A DNA stretch of 33,039 nucleotides from Moorena sp. SS36440bin_2. GTDB taxonomy: Bacteria > Cyanobacteriota > Cyanobacteriia > Cyanobacteriales > Coleofasciculaceae. Shown in pieces: positions 10,004 through 19,216 of the stretch (positions are counted from its first letter, which is position 1; every line of letters starts with the position of its first letter). The DNA lies in contig WTKN01000118.1 in the NCBI GenBank assembly GCA_011524395.1, positions 1 to 33,039 of the forward strand. Direction: 5' to 3'. The notes beneath the pieces are model-generated. The model did no database searches and was not told where the DNA came from. It saw nothing but the letters and a program-made list of their open reading frames with translations. The translations under genes were made by a program, and so were the position numbers.

Positions 10004-11284
10004 ATGATAAATCTAATCATACGTTCCATATACGAGATCCAAGGTGAAGGTCATATCTCACCATTCGTTGGTCAGTCTGTCGGCACTACAGGTATTGTAA
10101 CTGGGGTAGCGAGCAACGGCTTCTACCTACAAGACCCTTATGGAGATAATCATGATGCCACCTCAGATGGAATTTTTGTCTTTACCGATTCTACTCCTAC
10201 GGTCAGCATCGGTGACGAGGTGCAAGTGAGTGGTGATATCGAAGAATTTCGGCCTAGTAACCGTTCCAATGACTTAACCCTGACTCAAATTACTAACCTG
10301 ACTAATTTTAGGGTCTTATCATCGAACAACCCTTTACCTACTGCAGTGGTTATCGGTGAAGACCGTACACTATCTACAGAAACTGTTGATAATAATGAAT
10401 CTACTGACAGCATTGACTTCTATGAAAGCCTAGAAGGGATGCGGGTGCAAATCAATAATGCTGTAGCGGTTTCTGCCACCAATAGCTTTGGTGAAATTTG
10501 GGCTGTTCCAGGTGATGGCATTGCTATTAGTGACAGTGACTTCAATCTGGGGGGAATTCAGATTGATGATACTCTATTTAATGGCACTTCTCCTATCGTT
10601 AATGTGGGTGACGAGCTCGGTACTGTAACAGGGGTACTTAGCTACAGTTTCGGTAACTTTGAACTCCAGTTTACTGAACCAATTACTCCTACATCCGCTA
10701 ACTTAACCCCAGAAATAACGCATACGGAAACCTTACCAATTGTCGATGCCAAGAGTGAATTTGCTGAGGAAGCTACGGACAATGACTTAATTTTGGCTCC
10801 CATTACCTTAGCTGAGCCAACTATTATCAATGGCACAGCAGGTAGTGATCAGCTGAATGGTACTGATAACAATGACATTATCACTGGTTTCCAAGGTCGA
10901 GATCTGCTGACTGGTGGTGGTGGTAATGATCAGTTTGTGTACACCTCACAGCGAGATGCTGGCGATCAGATCACCGACTTTGAAGTGGGAAGTGACAAAA
11001 TTGTTCTTACTGAGTTATTTAATAATAACGGAATTACAGTTGCTAATTATGCGGATGCGATTAATCAGGGCTTTCTGAGTTTTGCTTCAGAGGACAATAC
11101 TGCTGTTGTTTTGTTTGAAAAAAATGGCTCGTATGACAGCAATTATCAAGGGGTTTTAAGGGAATTAGAACAAGAGTTTCCGTTTCCTTCTTTAAATAGC
11201 AACTCAGATGGAAGTCAGATATTTATTGTTCTCGAAGATGTTGATGTTGTTGAGCTACATGATGCTAGTAATTTTGTGATATAA
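10004..11284 (+). CDS. RTX-type secreted protein with OB-like domain, lacking its expected nuclease domain
   Basis: 426 residues. Residues about 10-230 match the N-terminal region of cyanobacterial ExeM/NucH-like extracellular nucleases: IYEIQGEGHISPFVGQ, VTGVASNGFYLQDPYGD, SDGIFVFTD and GDEVQVSGDIEEF form an OB-like nucleic-acid-binding fold. In that family an endonuclease/exonuclease/phosphatase domain normally follows. Here the chain goes instead, through a short acidic linker (about 240-270), to calcium-binding RTX repeats (about 276-312: GTAGSDQLNGTDNND, GFQGRDLLTGGGGNDQF) and a typical C-terminal ITDFEVGSDKIVL block. RTX repeats indicate type I secretion. No signal peptide is visible, as expected for that route. 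Either the catalytic domain was deleted in frame or this is a deliberately non-catalytic binding protein. The call of the two end domains is firm; function is not. Confidence 0.8.
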   Translation: MINLIIRSIYEIQGEGHISPFVGQSVGTTGIVTGVASNGFYLQDPYGDNHDATSDGIFVFTDSTPTVSIGDEVQVSGDIEEFRPSNRSNDLTLTQITNLTNFRVLSSNNPLPTAVVIGEDRTLSTETVDNNESTDSIDFYESLEGMRVQINNAVAVSATNSFGEIWAVPGDGIAISDSDFNLGGIQIDDTLFNGTSPIVNVGDELGTVTGVLSYSFGNFELQFTEPITPTSANLTPEITHTETLPIVDAKSEFAEEATDNDLILAPITLAEPTIINGTAGSDQLNGTDNNDIITGFQGRDLLTGGGGNDQFVYTSQRDAGDQITDFEVGSDKIVLTELFNNNGITVANYADAINQGFLSFASEDNTAVVLFEKNGSYDSNYQGVLRELEQEFPFPSLNSNSDGSQIFIVLEDVDVVELHDASNFVI

Positions 11285-11574
11285 AAGGTTTAATGTTAGT
11301 TGATTGAAGGTTTAATGTTGAAGGTTTAAAAATGGTTAAGGTTAGTTGGTTGAAGGTTTAAGGTTAAACGTTTAAAGTTATTTGGTTGAATAATCTTTAT
11401 CATGCTTCAAATAATGTTTAAGGTTTTTTAGCTGATTTTCGGTGCTTCTCAAAAGCTATAATGACTTCGGTTACTGTTAGAATTAATAGTCTACTAATAA
11501 GACCCCTTGCAAAAGTCCAAAACTACTTCCTACTCCCTACTCCCTACTCCCTACTCCCTACTCCCTACTCCCTA
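11285..11574. repeat. Intergenic TTAAGGTTAGTTGG-type repeat and TACTCCC heptamers
   Basis: 11285-11400 contains several degenerate copies of a (GGTTTAA)/(TTAGTTGGTTGAA) repeat, also seen at 18595-18690 and, inverted, at 30355-30575. 11531-11572 is six perfect copies of TACTCCC, ending two bases before the stop codon of the antiporter gene. No gene is seen. Confidence 0.75.
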
Positions 11575-12849
11575 TCATTTGCGCCAAGACAAACGAACAG
11601 GCATTTCCGACCGTGGCATCAATTCTGGGATCTGATGAGTAGCTTTAAACCTTGCCATGCACTTACCATACCAGTTAGCTCCTGGAAAAGCCGTTAAACC
11701 ATGAGCAAAAACACTAATCAATACAGTTACTACCATAGTGCTAAACATCACTTCACTACCCTGAATTCCATCCCCCTCTAAAATTAGTAAACCATACAAT
11801 ATTGAAGCCACTCCCCTCGGTCCAAACCAGCCCAGAAATAAGATAGTATACCAACGCAACTTCATACCAATCACACTAATAGCAACCCCTAGCATCCGAG
11901 CAATGGTCAGAGTAGCAACGGCGTATAATACCATTTGCCAATTGACATTATCGAGAGCAGGAAACACCATCATTGAGCCATAAATCATAAAAATCAGCAG
12001 CACCAGCAACTGTCCCTCTGCTTCTCCAAACTCATACAAACAATCACAAATTAATGGAGCTGTATTCCCTAGGGTCAAGCCAGCACAAAACGCGGCAATA
12101 AAACCATTTCCCCCCACTAATTCTGCAATCGCATAAGCACATAAGGACAGTCCTAATACCGATAAATCTTCAAAACTATGAGTAATCCACTTGTAGCGAA
12201 CACTCTGTGACACCAACCAACCGCCAATATACCCAACTGCTACCCCAACGATTGGCCCGAGAATCACTTGCATTGCAGCAAAGCGAAACCAAAAGCTTGC
12301 TGTTCCCGTCCCTTCCATTGTTCCAGCTAAGGAGAGAAAAATTAATAGAATCGGTAAACAAATACCATCATTCAAACCACTTTCAACATTGAGGGATTGA
12401 CGAATACAAATCGGAACACGAGGGCTGCTGACCACGGCTTGTCCTAAAGCCGCATCAGTGGGAGCCAGAATTGTTGCCAACGCTGCTGCTTCCCAAAATT
12501 CTAACCTACCTCCAAGCAACAGTACTGCCAAAATTGTTCCTAGGATAATTGTCAGCGGTAGACCAATACCTAACAGACGTACCGGTAAATTGTAGTCTCG
12601 ACGCAACAGTTTAAGATTAATCCGAGAAGCATCAGTGAACAAAACCAAAATCAACGTAAATTCAGCAATTATCCGAACAAGCTCATGCTCTACCTCCAGA
12701 TTCAATAAACCCAACAATGGCGGACTCAATAAAATTCCAAAGATAACAAAAGCCATCGGTGGAGTAATCACACTTTTCTCAATGCGCCCAGAAATTAAAC
12801 CAAAGCCGAGGATAAATAGGGCAATAATCGCAAATAGTTCAGTGTTCAT
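11575..12849 (-). CDS. Cation:proton antiporter, CPA1 (NhaP-like) family
   Basis: A 424-residue inner-membrane exchanger, most likely Na+/H+, with about 12 hydrophobic segments beginning almost at the first residue. Family motifs are present: the LFTDASRINL stretch of TM3, ILAPTDAALGQAVV (the TD-containing unwound helix) and NVESGLNDG, whose Asp is the proposed ion-binding residue of the CPA1 'ND' motif. The C-terminal cytosolic part is very short and basic (RFKATHQIPELMPRSEM). Many cyanobacterial NhaS-type proteins have a longer tail or extra domains. It is likely to serve salt and pH homeostasis, consistent with a saline habitat. The next gene upstream starts about 160 bp away across a heptamer array, so it is probably transcribed alone. 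Confidence 0.92.
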   Translation of the reverse strand: MNTELFAIIALFILGFGLISGRIEKSVITPPMAFVIFGILLSPPLLGLLNLEVEHELVRIIAEFTLILVLFTDASRINLKLLRRDYNLPVRLLGIGLPLTIILGTILAVLLLGGRLEFWEAAALATILAPTDAALGQAVVSSPRVPICIRQSLNVESGLNDGICLPILLIFLSLAGTMEGTGTASFWFRFAAMQVILGPIVGVAVGYIGGWLVSQSVRYKWITHSFEDLSVLGLSLCAYAIAELVGGNGFIAAFCAGLTLGNTAPLICDCLYEFGEAEGQLLVLLIFMIYGSMMVFPALDNVNWQMVLYAVATLTIARMLGVAISVIGMKLRWYTILFLGWFGPRGVASILYGLLILEGDGIQGSEVMFSTMVVTVLISVFAHGLTAFPGANWYGKCMARFKATHQIPELMPRSEMPVRLSWRK

Positions 12850-12888
12850 TAAATTGACTAAGTTCTGAGTGTGTCAGTGTGATAGTAA

Positions 12889-12942
12889 AGGGAACAGGGA
12901 ACAGGGAGCACGGAACAGGAAACAGGGAACAGGGAATAGGGA
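12889..12942. repeat. Degenerate GGGAACA heptamer array
   Basis: About seven copies of GGGAACA with point changes lie between the antiporter and CPBP genes. The region just after it (about 12971-13005) contains a GCGCGTAGC-type fragment related to the repeat in the GH63 gene. Confidence 0.75.
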
Positions 12943-13010
12943 AAAAATCCTATGTACCTTATAGTTATGAAAAGCGCTGTGCGCGTAGCACTAATCGCTG
13001 TTCGCTTTAG

Positions 13011-13625
13011 TTACAAAAGTCTGCTTTTGCCACCCAAGCCAATCAGCCAGATCACAACAAATAACCAGTGAATGACGACCGCTGTCCACATGGAGCCACT
13101 TTGAAGATAAGCAATAGTACAAATAATTCCCAAAAGCGTAGCTAAAAAGAGAAATATAGGCTTTAAAAATGTTTTCCGTGCTGCAGGATAGAAGGTTATA
13201 GCATTAAGCGGATGATAGATAACAAAAATGACTAAACTGACTGTAGACCAAGCATATAGTGAAATTAATGAAGGGTTTTCTGAGGGATGAGGTAATAATA
13301 AAACCCGGAAAAATATCTCTTCAAGTATTGCTGGGGTAAACAGAGTAGTTATCATAATCTTTAGCACTGGATGCCAAGAGGTTTTGACATTAACACCATT
13401 TAGATCAGTTTTGCTGAATAAGGGAAATAATTGGGAATTATCAATAGTAAGTAATTTCTGATCCAGTTGCAGAAAGCCATTACGTAAACCAATCGGTAAA
13501 GCAATTAAACCATAAATCATAATTAAGATAACTACAATTACCCAAGCTTGACCATCAGGAAACGTTAATATCCCAGCCATCAAACGGTCGGTAACTCTTT
13601 CAGCAAATTTGGCTGAAATCTCCAT
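13011..13625 (-). CDS. CPBP-family intramembrane metalloprotease
   Basis: A 204-residue polytopic membrane protein of the CPBP/Abi group (CAAX prenyl protease-like). The family's catalytic motifs are all visible: EEIFFR (motif 1, paired glutamates and arginine, in PAILEEIFFRVLLLP), FVIYHPLN (motif 2, His), and the third His in WTAVVIHWLFVVIW. Such proteins cleave within membranes; in bacteria they serve in bacteriocin self-immunity, signalling or unknown roles, and the substrate cannot be told here. The ATG at 13625 is preceded by an AT-rich spacer. It lies on the same strand as the acetyltransferase and transporter genes but with gaps of about 50-110 bp, so a loose operon is possible. Confidence 0.88.
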   Translation of the reverse strand: MEISAKFAERVTDRLMAGILTFPDGQAWVIVVILIMIYGLIALPIGLRNGFLQLDQKLLTIDNSQLFPLFSKTDLNGVNVKTSWHPVLKIMITTLFTPAILEEIFFRVLLLPHPSENPSLISLYAWSTVSLVIFVIYHPLNAITFYPAARKTFLKPIFLFLATLLGIICTIAYLQSGSMWTAVVIHWLFVVIWLIGLGGKSRLL

Positions 13626-13681
13626 ATTTAAATCTCTATAGTTACATCTATATAACTAGTAACATAAGCATGTTAATACTT

Positions 13682-14227
13682 CTAAAGATTGACAAAATTA
13701 TGACGCGATAGCAAAAAGTTAAGCACTCCAGGTTTAGAATCTCCATCAATCTTAATAAATCCATTTTTTTCCAAAACTCTGATAGATGGAATCAATTCCG
13801 GTAATGTCTGTGCGATCACGCCCTCAATTGTGACATGGGAAAATGCCCAACTGATCAGTGCCTTCACTGCTTCCGTAGCGTATCCAAGCCTTTGAAACTC
13901 TGGTAGCACAGAATAGCCGATTTCTACCATTCCATCAGGGTTAGCTTGTCCCTTAAAACCACCAATACCGATTAATACTCGTTCATTTTTGTTCTTGTCT
14001 AGAAGAACAAAATACCAGCACCACCAACCAATCTGATCCGAACCCTCCCCTAACCGTTGTGCAGTAAATCCCATGGTGCCAGGATGATGACCTTCTGGGG
14101 GCCAAGCTTTTGGAATGCGGGCATCAATTAAAGCAGTAAACCGTGAGGAAGTCATTTCTGATTGCACCAGTTCTGGTGTACCGGCAATAAGTTCCAATCG
14201 ATCTGTGGTGATGCTGATGTAAGTCAA
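13682..14227 (-). CDS. GNAT-family N-acetyltransferase (RimJ/RimL-like)
   Basis: 181 residues with the usual order of the RimJ/RimL branch: ITTDRLELIAGTPEL at the N-terminus (beta 1), a middle beta region LIGIGGFKGQ, and the acetyl-CoA pyrophosphate loop in VLPEFQRLGYATEAVKALISWAF (Q/R-x-x-G-x-A pattern). The C-terminal NGFIKID/ VLEKNGF segment is the typical last motif. It probably acetylates an amino group on a protein N-terminus or small molecule in the cytoplasm; the substrate is unknown. The ATG at 14227 begins MTYISITTDRLEL directly, as in relatives. It is followed 56 bp later by the CPBP gene. Confidence 0.92.
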   Translation of the reverse strand: MTYISITTDRLELIAGTPELVQSEMTSSRFTALIDARIPKAWPPEGHHPGTMGFTAQRLGEGSDQIGWWCWYFVLLDKNKNERVLIGIGGFKGQANPDGMVEIGYSVLPEFQRLGYATEAVKALISWAFSHVTIEGVIAQTLPELIPSIRVLEKNGFIKIDGDSKPGVLNFLLSRHNFVNL

Positions 14228-14335
14228 GGTTAAAAATTTCCCATATTTAAGGTTTAATAAGTTTTAATTTAATGGTTAAATAAACGTTAAAATTTCGTTT
14301 TTATTAACATCCATTTTTGTATTATTTACGATAAT

Positions 14336-15403
14336 TTATACGCCTTTAAACCCAACTTCCATTTCTTTCGTCGATTTTTCCACAATCATAGTATCAGTTT
14401 TAGGAACTTTGCGAGAAATACCAATTTGATTCAGGACAATGCCGCAAATAATTACAGCACCACCAATATACTGAGCTATTGTTGGTACTTCTGAAAGAAT
14501 CAAGTAAGCTGCTAAAATGCCTGCTACCGGACTAAAGGAACTGGCGAGAGAAACATCGGATGCAGTAGTAGTCTTCAAACCCTTAAACCAACAGAGTTGA
14601 CCCCCTACCACAATCACAGCCCCATAGAGTATCATCCATTGCCAGACAAACGGTGAGAAAGCATCCATAAAGTGACCTACTCCAAATAACTTAATCACCA
14701 CAACAAAGAAAATGACCGTACCTGTAGCGGTTCTGAACACCGTAAAGATTCCCAGAGGGATTTGCCGCAGCTTCACTTTACTAATAATGGTAGAAATTGC
14801 TAATGCGATCGCTCCTACTGCTGCCATCAATTCACCGACACCAATCCTAAAGCCTCCACCCATATTAATCATGTTTTCCTGGGGAGGCTGAAGCACAATC
14901 GTCAGGATTACACCAATAAATGAAATAATCGCACCAGCTATCACCCAACGATTTACCCGTTCTTTGAGCAGTAAAACTGACAAAGCCAAAGCAAGAGGAG
15001 GCTCAATGCGTCCAATCAGCACTACATTATTAACAGCAGTGCGCTCAAGAGCGATAAATATCAAAGATGGTGCCAGTGCTCCTGACAAAACTGCGACACC
15101 CAGTAACCCTAACCAATCTGTTACAGAAAGTTGTCTTAGGGCTCGAAAATTCCACTGTCTTCCATAAATAGCAATCAACCCTAGCAACGCGCATAGATTG
15201 CCAACAAACAAAACATTACAGAAGGAAATAGGATTTCTACCATCAATTAAATTATCTGCACCCAGGTCAGTCAACTTACGAATCACCGAATTTGCTGCTG
15301 CAAAAATCAGGATAGCGATCAATAAGTAACCACGCCCTGGAATCCTATTCAACCAATCTGTTATTTTAGCAATTAAACTTGACATAGACGTTGACAATAC
15401 CAA
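14336..15403 (-). CDS. EamA/DMT-family transporter
   Basis: 355 residues with ten hydrophobic segments arranged as two EamA repeats (about 30-170 and 190-325), the build of drug/metabolite exporters of the DMT superfamily. The first repeat ends with the characteristic ALSVLLLKERVNRWVIAGAIISFIGVILT pattern (a Glu-Arg turn between TM4 and TM5). The second ends with SLASSFSPVAGILAAYLILSE and the matching GGAVIICGIVLNQIG helix. It sits in the inner membrane and probably exports or imports a small metabolite; specificity is not predictable. The N-terminus has about 15 cytosolic residues before TM1. Same strand and about 110 bp upstream of the acetyltransferase gene. Confidence 0.9.
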   Translation of the reverse strand: MVLSTSMSSLIAKITDWLNRIPGRGYLLIAILIFAAANSVIRKLTDLGADNLIDGRNPISFCNVLFVGNLCALLGLIAIYGRQWNFRALRQLSVTDWLGLLGVAVLSGALAPSLIFIALERTAVNNVVLIGRIEPPLALALSVLLLKERVNRWVIAGAIISFIGVILTIVLQPPQENMINMGGGFRIGVGELMAAVGAIALAISTIISKVKLRQIPLGIFTVFRTATGTVIFFVVVIKLFGVGHFMDAFSPFVWQWMILYGAVIVVGGQLCWFKGLKTTTASDVSLASSFSPVAGILAAYLILSEVPTIAQYIGGAVIICGIVLNQIGISRKVPKTDTMIVEKSTKEMEVGFKGV

Positions 15404-15762
15404 AGTTTCAGTGAATCATATCATGTCAAGTGGTGCGCGGTAGTGTTTATAGTCGAATATTTTTTGGATGGATAATAGGTAATGGGTAATAAGTAAGCTA
15501 TCAGCCGTCAGCTGTCAGCTGTCAGCCGTCAGCCGTGAGCTTAAAATAAACCTCAAAAGGTAGAATTTAATAGTTCGAGATTAATGATAATTGAAAGTAT
15601 GGGTAAAAGCTCTTGGCCGTTGGCCACGCTACTTGAGGTGCTTTGTGGCACAGGCTTCTATTTGTGGCACAGGCTTCGACGCATCGGATCTAAAGCTTAA
15701 GCTGATAGCTGATAGCTAATAGCTGATAGCACATCAAGTAGCACCTCAACTAGCGCATATGC
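15404..15762. repeat. Repeat-filled spacer
   Basis: No gene. It contains a TCAGCTG/TCAGCCG heptamer array (about 15500-15540), a GATAGCT/AATAGCT array (about 15700-15730), two copies of TGTGGCACAGGCTTC (about 15643-15680), a GGCCGTTGGCCACGC fragment of the genome-wide GGCCACGC repeat, and CTACTTGAGGTGCT facing AGCACATCAAGTAGCACCTC as a rough inverted repeat. Confidence 0.65.
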
Positions 15763-18558
15763 TTACCCACTATAGTCAGCACATTGTTGGATCAGTTTGG
15801 CAATTAATCCAGTCCAACCAGTTTGGTGGCTTGCTCCAACTCCTAAGCCGCTATCGCCATGGAAATATTCATAGAATAAAATTAAATTGTTCCAATTATG
15901 ATCACTTTGAAATTGATTTATTTTGCCATAAATAGGACGATGACTGGATTGATTTTTTTGGAAAATCCTAATCAGACGCCGGGATAGTTCTACAGAAACT
16001 TCGCCAAGGGTCATCAGATTACCTGACCCTGTCGGGCATTCCACTTTAAAGGTGTCTCCTAAATAGTAATGAAACGTTTGTAATGATTCAATTAAGAGAT
16101 AGTTAAGGGGCATCCAAATCGGACCACGCCAGTTAGAATTTCCACCAAATAACCCACTACTAGATTCACCAGGTTCGTAGTCTACACGATGTTCATGATC
16201 ATTGACATAAAATCGATAAGGATTATCCTTATGAAACTTAGAAATGCCTCGGATACCATAGTCACTTAAAAACTCATTTTCATCCAATAACTTGCTCAGA
16301 ATCCGGCGGAATTTATCACTTTCTAGCACTTTTCCAACAGTCATATAACATAGAGCAAGCATCCGCTTTTCCCCTACTCCCTGAGTTTCCATACAAGCAA
16401 CATTGCGTTTGAGATCAGGGCGATGTTGAATAAACCACTCCAATCGTTTTTTAAAACCCGGAAGTTTATTGAGGGTATCTGGTTCTATAGTAGTGACGGC
16501 AAATAGAGGAATTAACCCTACCATCGACCGTACTTTCAGGCGCAAGTGTTCCCCATTAGGTAAGTGGAGAACATCATAGAAAAAACCATCCTCTTCATCC
16601 CACAATTGCGTCTCATCTTCACCAATATTATTCATCGCAGCGGCAATGTAGAGGAAGTGTTCAAAAAACTTAGTAGCCATGTCTTCATAGACAGGGTTTT
16701 CTAACGCTAATTCTAGGGCAATAGTGAGCATATTAAGACAGTACATTCCCATCCAGCTGGTGCCATCGGATTGCTCAATATACCCTCCGCTTGGCAAGTC
16801 TGAACTGCGGTCAAATACTCCAATATTATCTAAGCCTAAAAACCCTCCTTCAAATACATTGTTGCCGTCGAAATCTTTGCGGTTAACCCACCAGGTAAAG
16901 TTAAGCAGAAGCTTTTGAAAGACCCGTTCTAAAAACAGGCGATCGCCTGTTCCATGCAACTGTTTTTCCAGCTGATAAACTTGCCAGGTTGCCCACCCAT
17001 GCACGGGAGGATTGACATCTGAAAAGTTCCATTCATAGGCGGGAATTTGCCCATTGGGATGCATAGACCACTCTCGCGTCATTAAGTCAAGTTGATTCTT
17101 AGCAAAATCTGGATCAATCATTGCTAAGGGGATGCAGTGGAATGCCAAATCCCATGCCGCAAACCAGGGATATTCCCATTTATCGGGCATAGAAATAATA
17201 TCGGCATTGTTGAGATGATTCCATTGCTGATTCCTGACTTTTAGCCGTTCTGGTGGAGGTGGGGGTTGATTGGGGTCACCCTTGAGCCAGGTGTCTACAT
17301 CGTAGTAGTAATACTGCTTACTCCACAATAGTCCTGCGAAGGCTTGACGCTGAATATTACGGTGATCATCATTGATTCCGGGTGGTGCGATCGGCGTTTC
17401 GGCAAAGCCGACGCTACGCGAACGCGTAGCGTGGCCAAAGGCCTCAGCCGCGCCAAAGGCGATGGGCGTTCGCGTAGCGTGGCCAAAGGCCTCAGCCCCG
17501 CTTTCAGCGATCGCATGGTAAAACTGATCCGCTTCTGAGCGACGGGTGGCAATAATCTGTGAAAACTCACTGCCAAAGGGTTGGAGGATATTGGGAGCAT
17601 CACTCAGCCACAGCTTAATCACCCGAGTCTCCCCAGGAGCAATAGTAAATTCGTAATGGGGAGCCACTTTTGTGCCGACTTTGCTAGGATTGACGGCATT
17701 CTTGTCACCCTGAACCACATAGTTGTTAATGCCATCTTTAACATAGGCAGACTGATTTTCTACCCCAAACAAGCGCTGATAATTGGTTTCGTTATCAGTA
17801 ACTAATAATTCTGGTGAACCCTCACAGTAAAACCACCGTTGTCCTAATGTGGGATGGGAGGCTTCCAGCACACTGAATTGCTGATCAGATTTAGCAACCT
17901 TGATTAACGGTTTGGGAGCATTAGGATTCCAAGACCAAGTATTGCGGAACCAGAGAGTAGGTAAGATATGGAGAGTTTGAGGATCTGGTCCTCGATTAAT
18001 CGCAGTAATTTGGATTAAAATTTGCTCCGCCGAGGCTTTGGCATACTCTAGGAATACATCATAGTAACGATTTTCCTGGAATACCCCTGTATCGAGCAGT
18101 TCAAACTCTGGTGCAAGCGCTCCCCGACGTTGGTTTTCCTCGACTAGCCAAGTATAGGGAAACTCCGCTTGGGGATATTTGTACAATCCCTTCATGTAGG
18201 AGTGGGTAGGAGTACTATCTAGATAAAAATAATACTCTTTAACATCTTCCCCGTGATTACCTTCAGTGCCCGTTAAACCATAAATCCGTTCTTTAAGGAT
18301 CGGGTCTTTGCCGTTCCATAACGCTAGGGCAAAACACAAATACTGTTGATCATCACAAATACCCAAAATACCATCTTCGCCCCAACGGTAAGTACGCGAT
18401 CGCGCCTGGTCATGGGTAAAATAATCCCACGCTTGTCCATCCGGGCTATAGTCTTCCCGTACTGTTCCCCACTGTCGCTCACTTAGGTAAGGCCCCCAGC
18501 GTTTCCAGTGGATAATGTGATTTCGAGCTTCTTCGAGTCTTTGATATTCTTCAGTCAT
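15763..18558 (-). CDS. GH63-type (MGH1-like) glucosidase with an in-frame repeat insertion
   Basis: 931 residues, a bacterial relative of mannosyl-oligosaccharide glucosidase and other GH63 alpha-glucosidases, predicted to be cytosolic (no signal peptide). The N-terminal beta-sandwich spans about 1-330 ([37 protein letters not shown]). The (alpha/alpha)6 catalytic barrel follows: [51 protein letters not shown] and a final [13 protein letters not shown]. Asp in the AAWD stretch and acidic residues later in the barrel are the usual catalytic candidates. The likely substrate is a glucose-containing oligosaccharide or glucosylglycerate-type solute. An odd segment of about 40 residues (near 355-395), rich in Ala, Arg, Gly and Phe and containing EAFGHATR twice, is encoded by a genomic repeat (17395-17515) and sits between [11 protein letters not shown] and [13 protein letters not shown], which should be nearly contiguous. 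The rest is intact. Confidence 0.92.
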   Translation of the reverse strand: MTEEYQRLEEARNHIIHWKRWGPYLSERQWGTVREDYSPDGQAWDYFTHDQARSRTYRWGEDGILGICDDQQYLCFALALWNGKDPILKERIYGLTGTEGNHGEDVKEYYFYLDSTPTHSYMKGLYKYPQAEFPYTWLVEENQRRGALAPEFELLDTGVFQENRYYDVFLEYAKASAEQILIQITAINRGPDPQTLHILPTLWFRNTWSWNPNAPKPLIKVAKSDQQFSVLEASHPTLGQRWFYCEGSPELLVTDNETNYQRLFGVENQSAYVKDGINNYVVQGDKNAVNPSKVGTKVAPHYEFTIAPGETRVIKLWLSDAPNILQPFGSEFSQIIATRRSEADQFYHAIAESGAEAFGHATRTPIAFGAAEAFGHATRSRSVGFAETPIAPPGINDDHRNIQRQAFAGLLWSKQYYYYDVDTWLKGDPNQPPPPPERLKVRNQQWNHLNNADIISMPDKWEYPWFAAWDLAFHCIPLAMIDPDFAKNQLDLMTREWSMHPNGQIPAYEWNFSDVNPPVHGWATWQVYQLEKQLHGTGDRLFLERVFQKLLLNFTWWVNRKDFDGNNVFEGGFLGLDNIGVFDRSSDLPSGGYIEQSDGTSWMGMYCLNMLTIALELALENPVYEDMATKFFEHFLYIAAAMNNIGEDETQLWDEEDGFFYDVLHLPNGEHLRLKVRSMVGLIPLFAVTTIEPDTLNKLPGFKKRLEWFIQHRPDLKRNVACMETQGVGEKRMLALCYMTVGKVLESDKFRRILSKLLDENEFLSDYGIRGISKFHKDNPYRFYVNDHEHRVDYEPGESSSGLFGGNSNWRGPIWMPLNYLLIESLQTFHYYLGDTFKVECPTGSGNLMTLGEVSVELSRRLIRIFQKNQSSHRPIYGKINQFQSDHNWNNLILFYEYFHGDSGLGVGASHQTGWTGLIAKLIQQCADYSG
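17395..17515. repeat. In-frame GCGTTCGCGTAGCG/GGCCAAAGGCC repeat block inside the GH63 gene
   Basis: Two identical 27-bp direct repeats, 17423-17449 and 17471-17497, are spaced by 48 bp (a multiple of three). In front of the first is a perfect 10-bp inverted repeat with a 2-nt spacer: ACGCTACGCG AA CGCGTAGCGT (17411-17432). The block ends at a HIP1 octamer near 17506. Related sequence occurs between genes at 30415-30500 and 32736-32756. It stays in frame with the enzyme. Confidence 0.85.
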
Positions 18559-18984
18559 AACTCAGACACAGGATTTAGGGTTAAAGCTTTGTCAGGTTTT
18601 AAGGTTACTTGTTATTGGGTTTAAGGTTAGTTAGTTTAAGGTTGAAGGTTAGTTGGTTTAAGGTTAGTTGGTTAAATGTTGAAGGTCTGAATGCAATTAA
18701 GTATAGTTTGATCAGTTACTAATTACCAATAATTGATTACCAATCATAAATTACCAATTATCAATTATTACGAGGTACACTCAAATTTCTTATCCCGACT
18801 CCCGACTCCCGACTCCCGACTCCCGACCCAAATGTAAAAAACCTACCCCTGTGAGGGCTGGGGGGTGGGCGGCTGAGTTGGTGCAGGTAAATCAGAATAT
18901 CTAAAATGCTGGCAGCGTTATTTCCTCAACCGATTAAATTTGAAAAATGAGAGCTGCTTCGTTGATCCAGTCTACGGTCTAGCT
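18559..18984. repeat. Repeat-filled spacer with CCCGACT heptamers
   Basis: Contains TTAAGGTTAGTTGG-type repeats (about 18595-18690), nearly five copies of CCCGACT (18794-18827) and a G-rich patch (about 18850-18870). I see no gene. Confidence 0.7.
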
Positions 18985-19125
18985 TTATTCTCGGATACGG
19001 CAAGCGTTATAAAGATAGATTCCAAATAAAGCATGGTCACGAATACAAGTTAAACCTTCAGTAAAAAGTAATTGGATTTCTTCCTGAGTAAGTATTTTTG
19101 CTTGCCCGTGACCATCTACTTTCAT
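18985..19125 (-). pseudogene. N-terminal fragment of a tyrosine-type site-specific integrase
   Basis: A 46-codon open frame from ATG 19125 (an upstream in-frame ATG lies at 19140) to TAA 18985. It reads MKVDGHGQAKILTQEEIQLL, then LFTEGL, IRDHALFGIYLYNACRIRE. I recognise this as the start of a tyrosine recombinase/phage-integrase-type protein widespread in cyanobacteria, including the beginning of the catalytic domain where the first active-site Arg lies in the ACRI(R/N)E helix. The chain stops right after that helix, so the rest of the catalytic domain is gone. It borders the AT-rich cyclitol-type gene block and may be a relic of an integration event. The family call is from memory of the N-terminal motif. 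Confidence 0.65.
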
Positions 19126-19216
19126 GACACCCACAACCATTAGTTTTGCTCATGAAAGTACCTCTTATGGGTATGATGTGTCTAGTTCCAAATGCTATAT
19201 AGATATATCATCTTAC

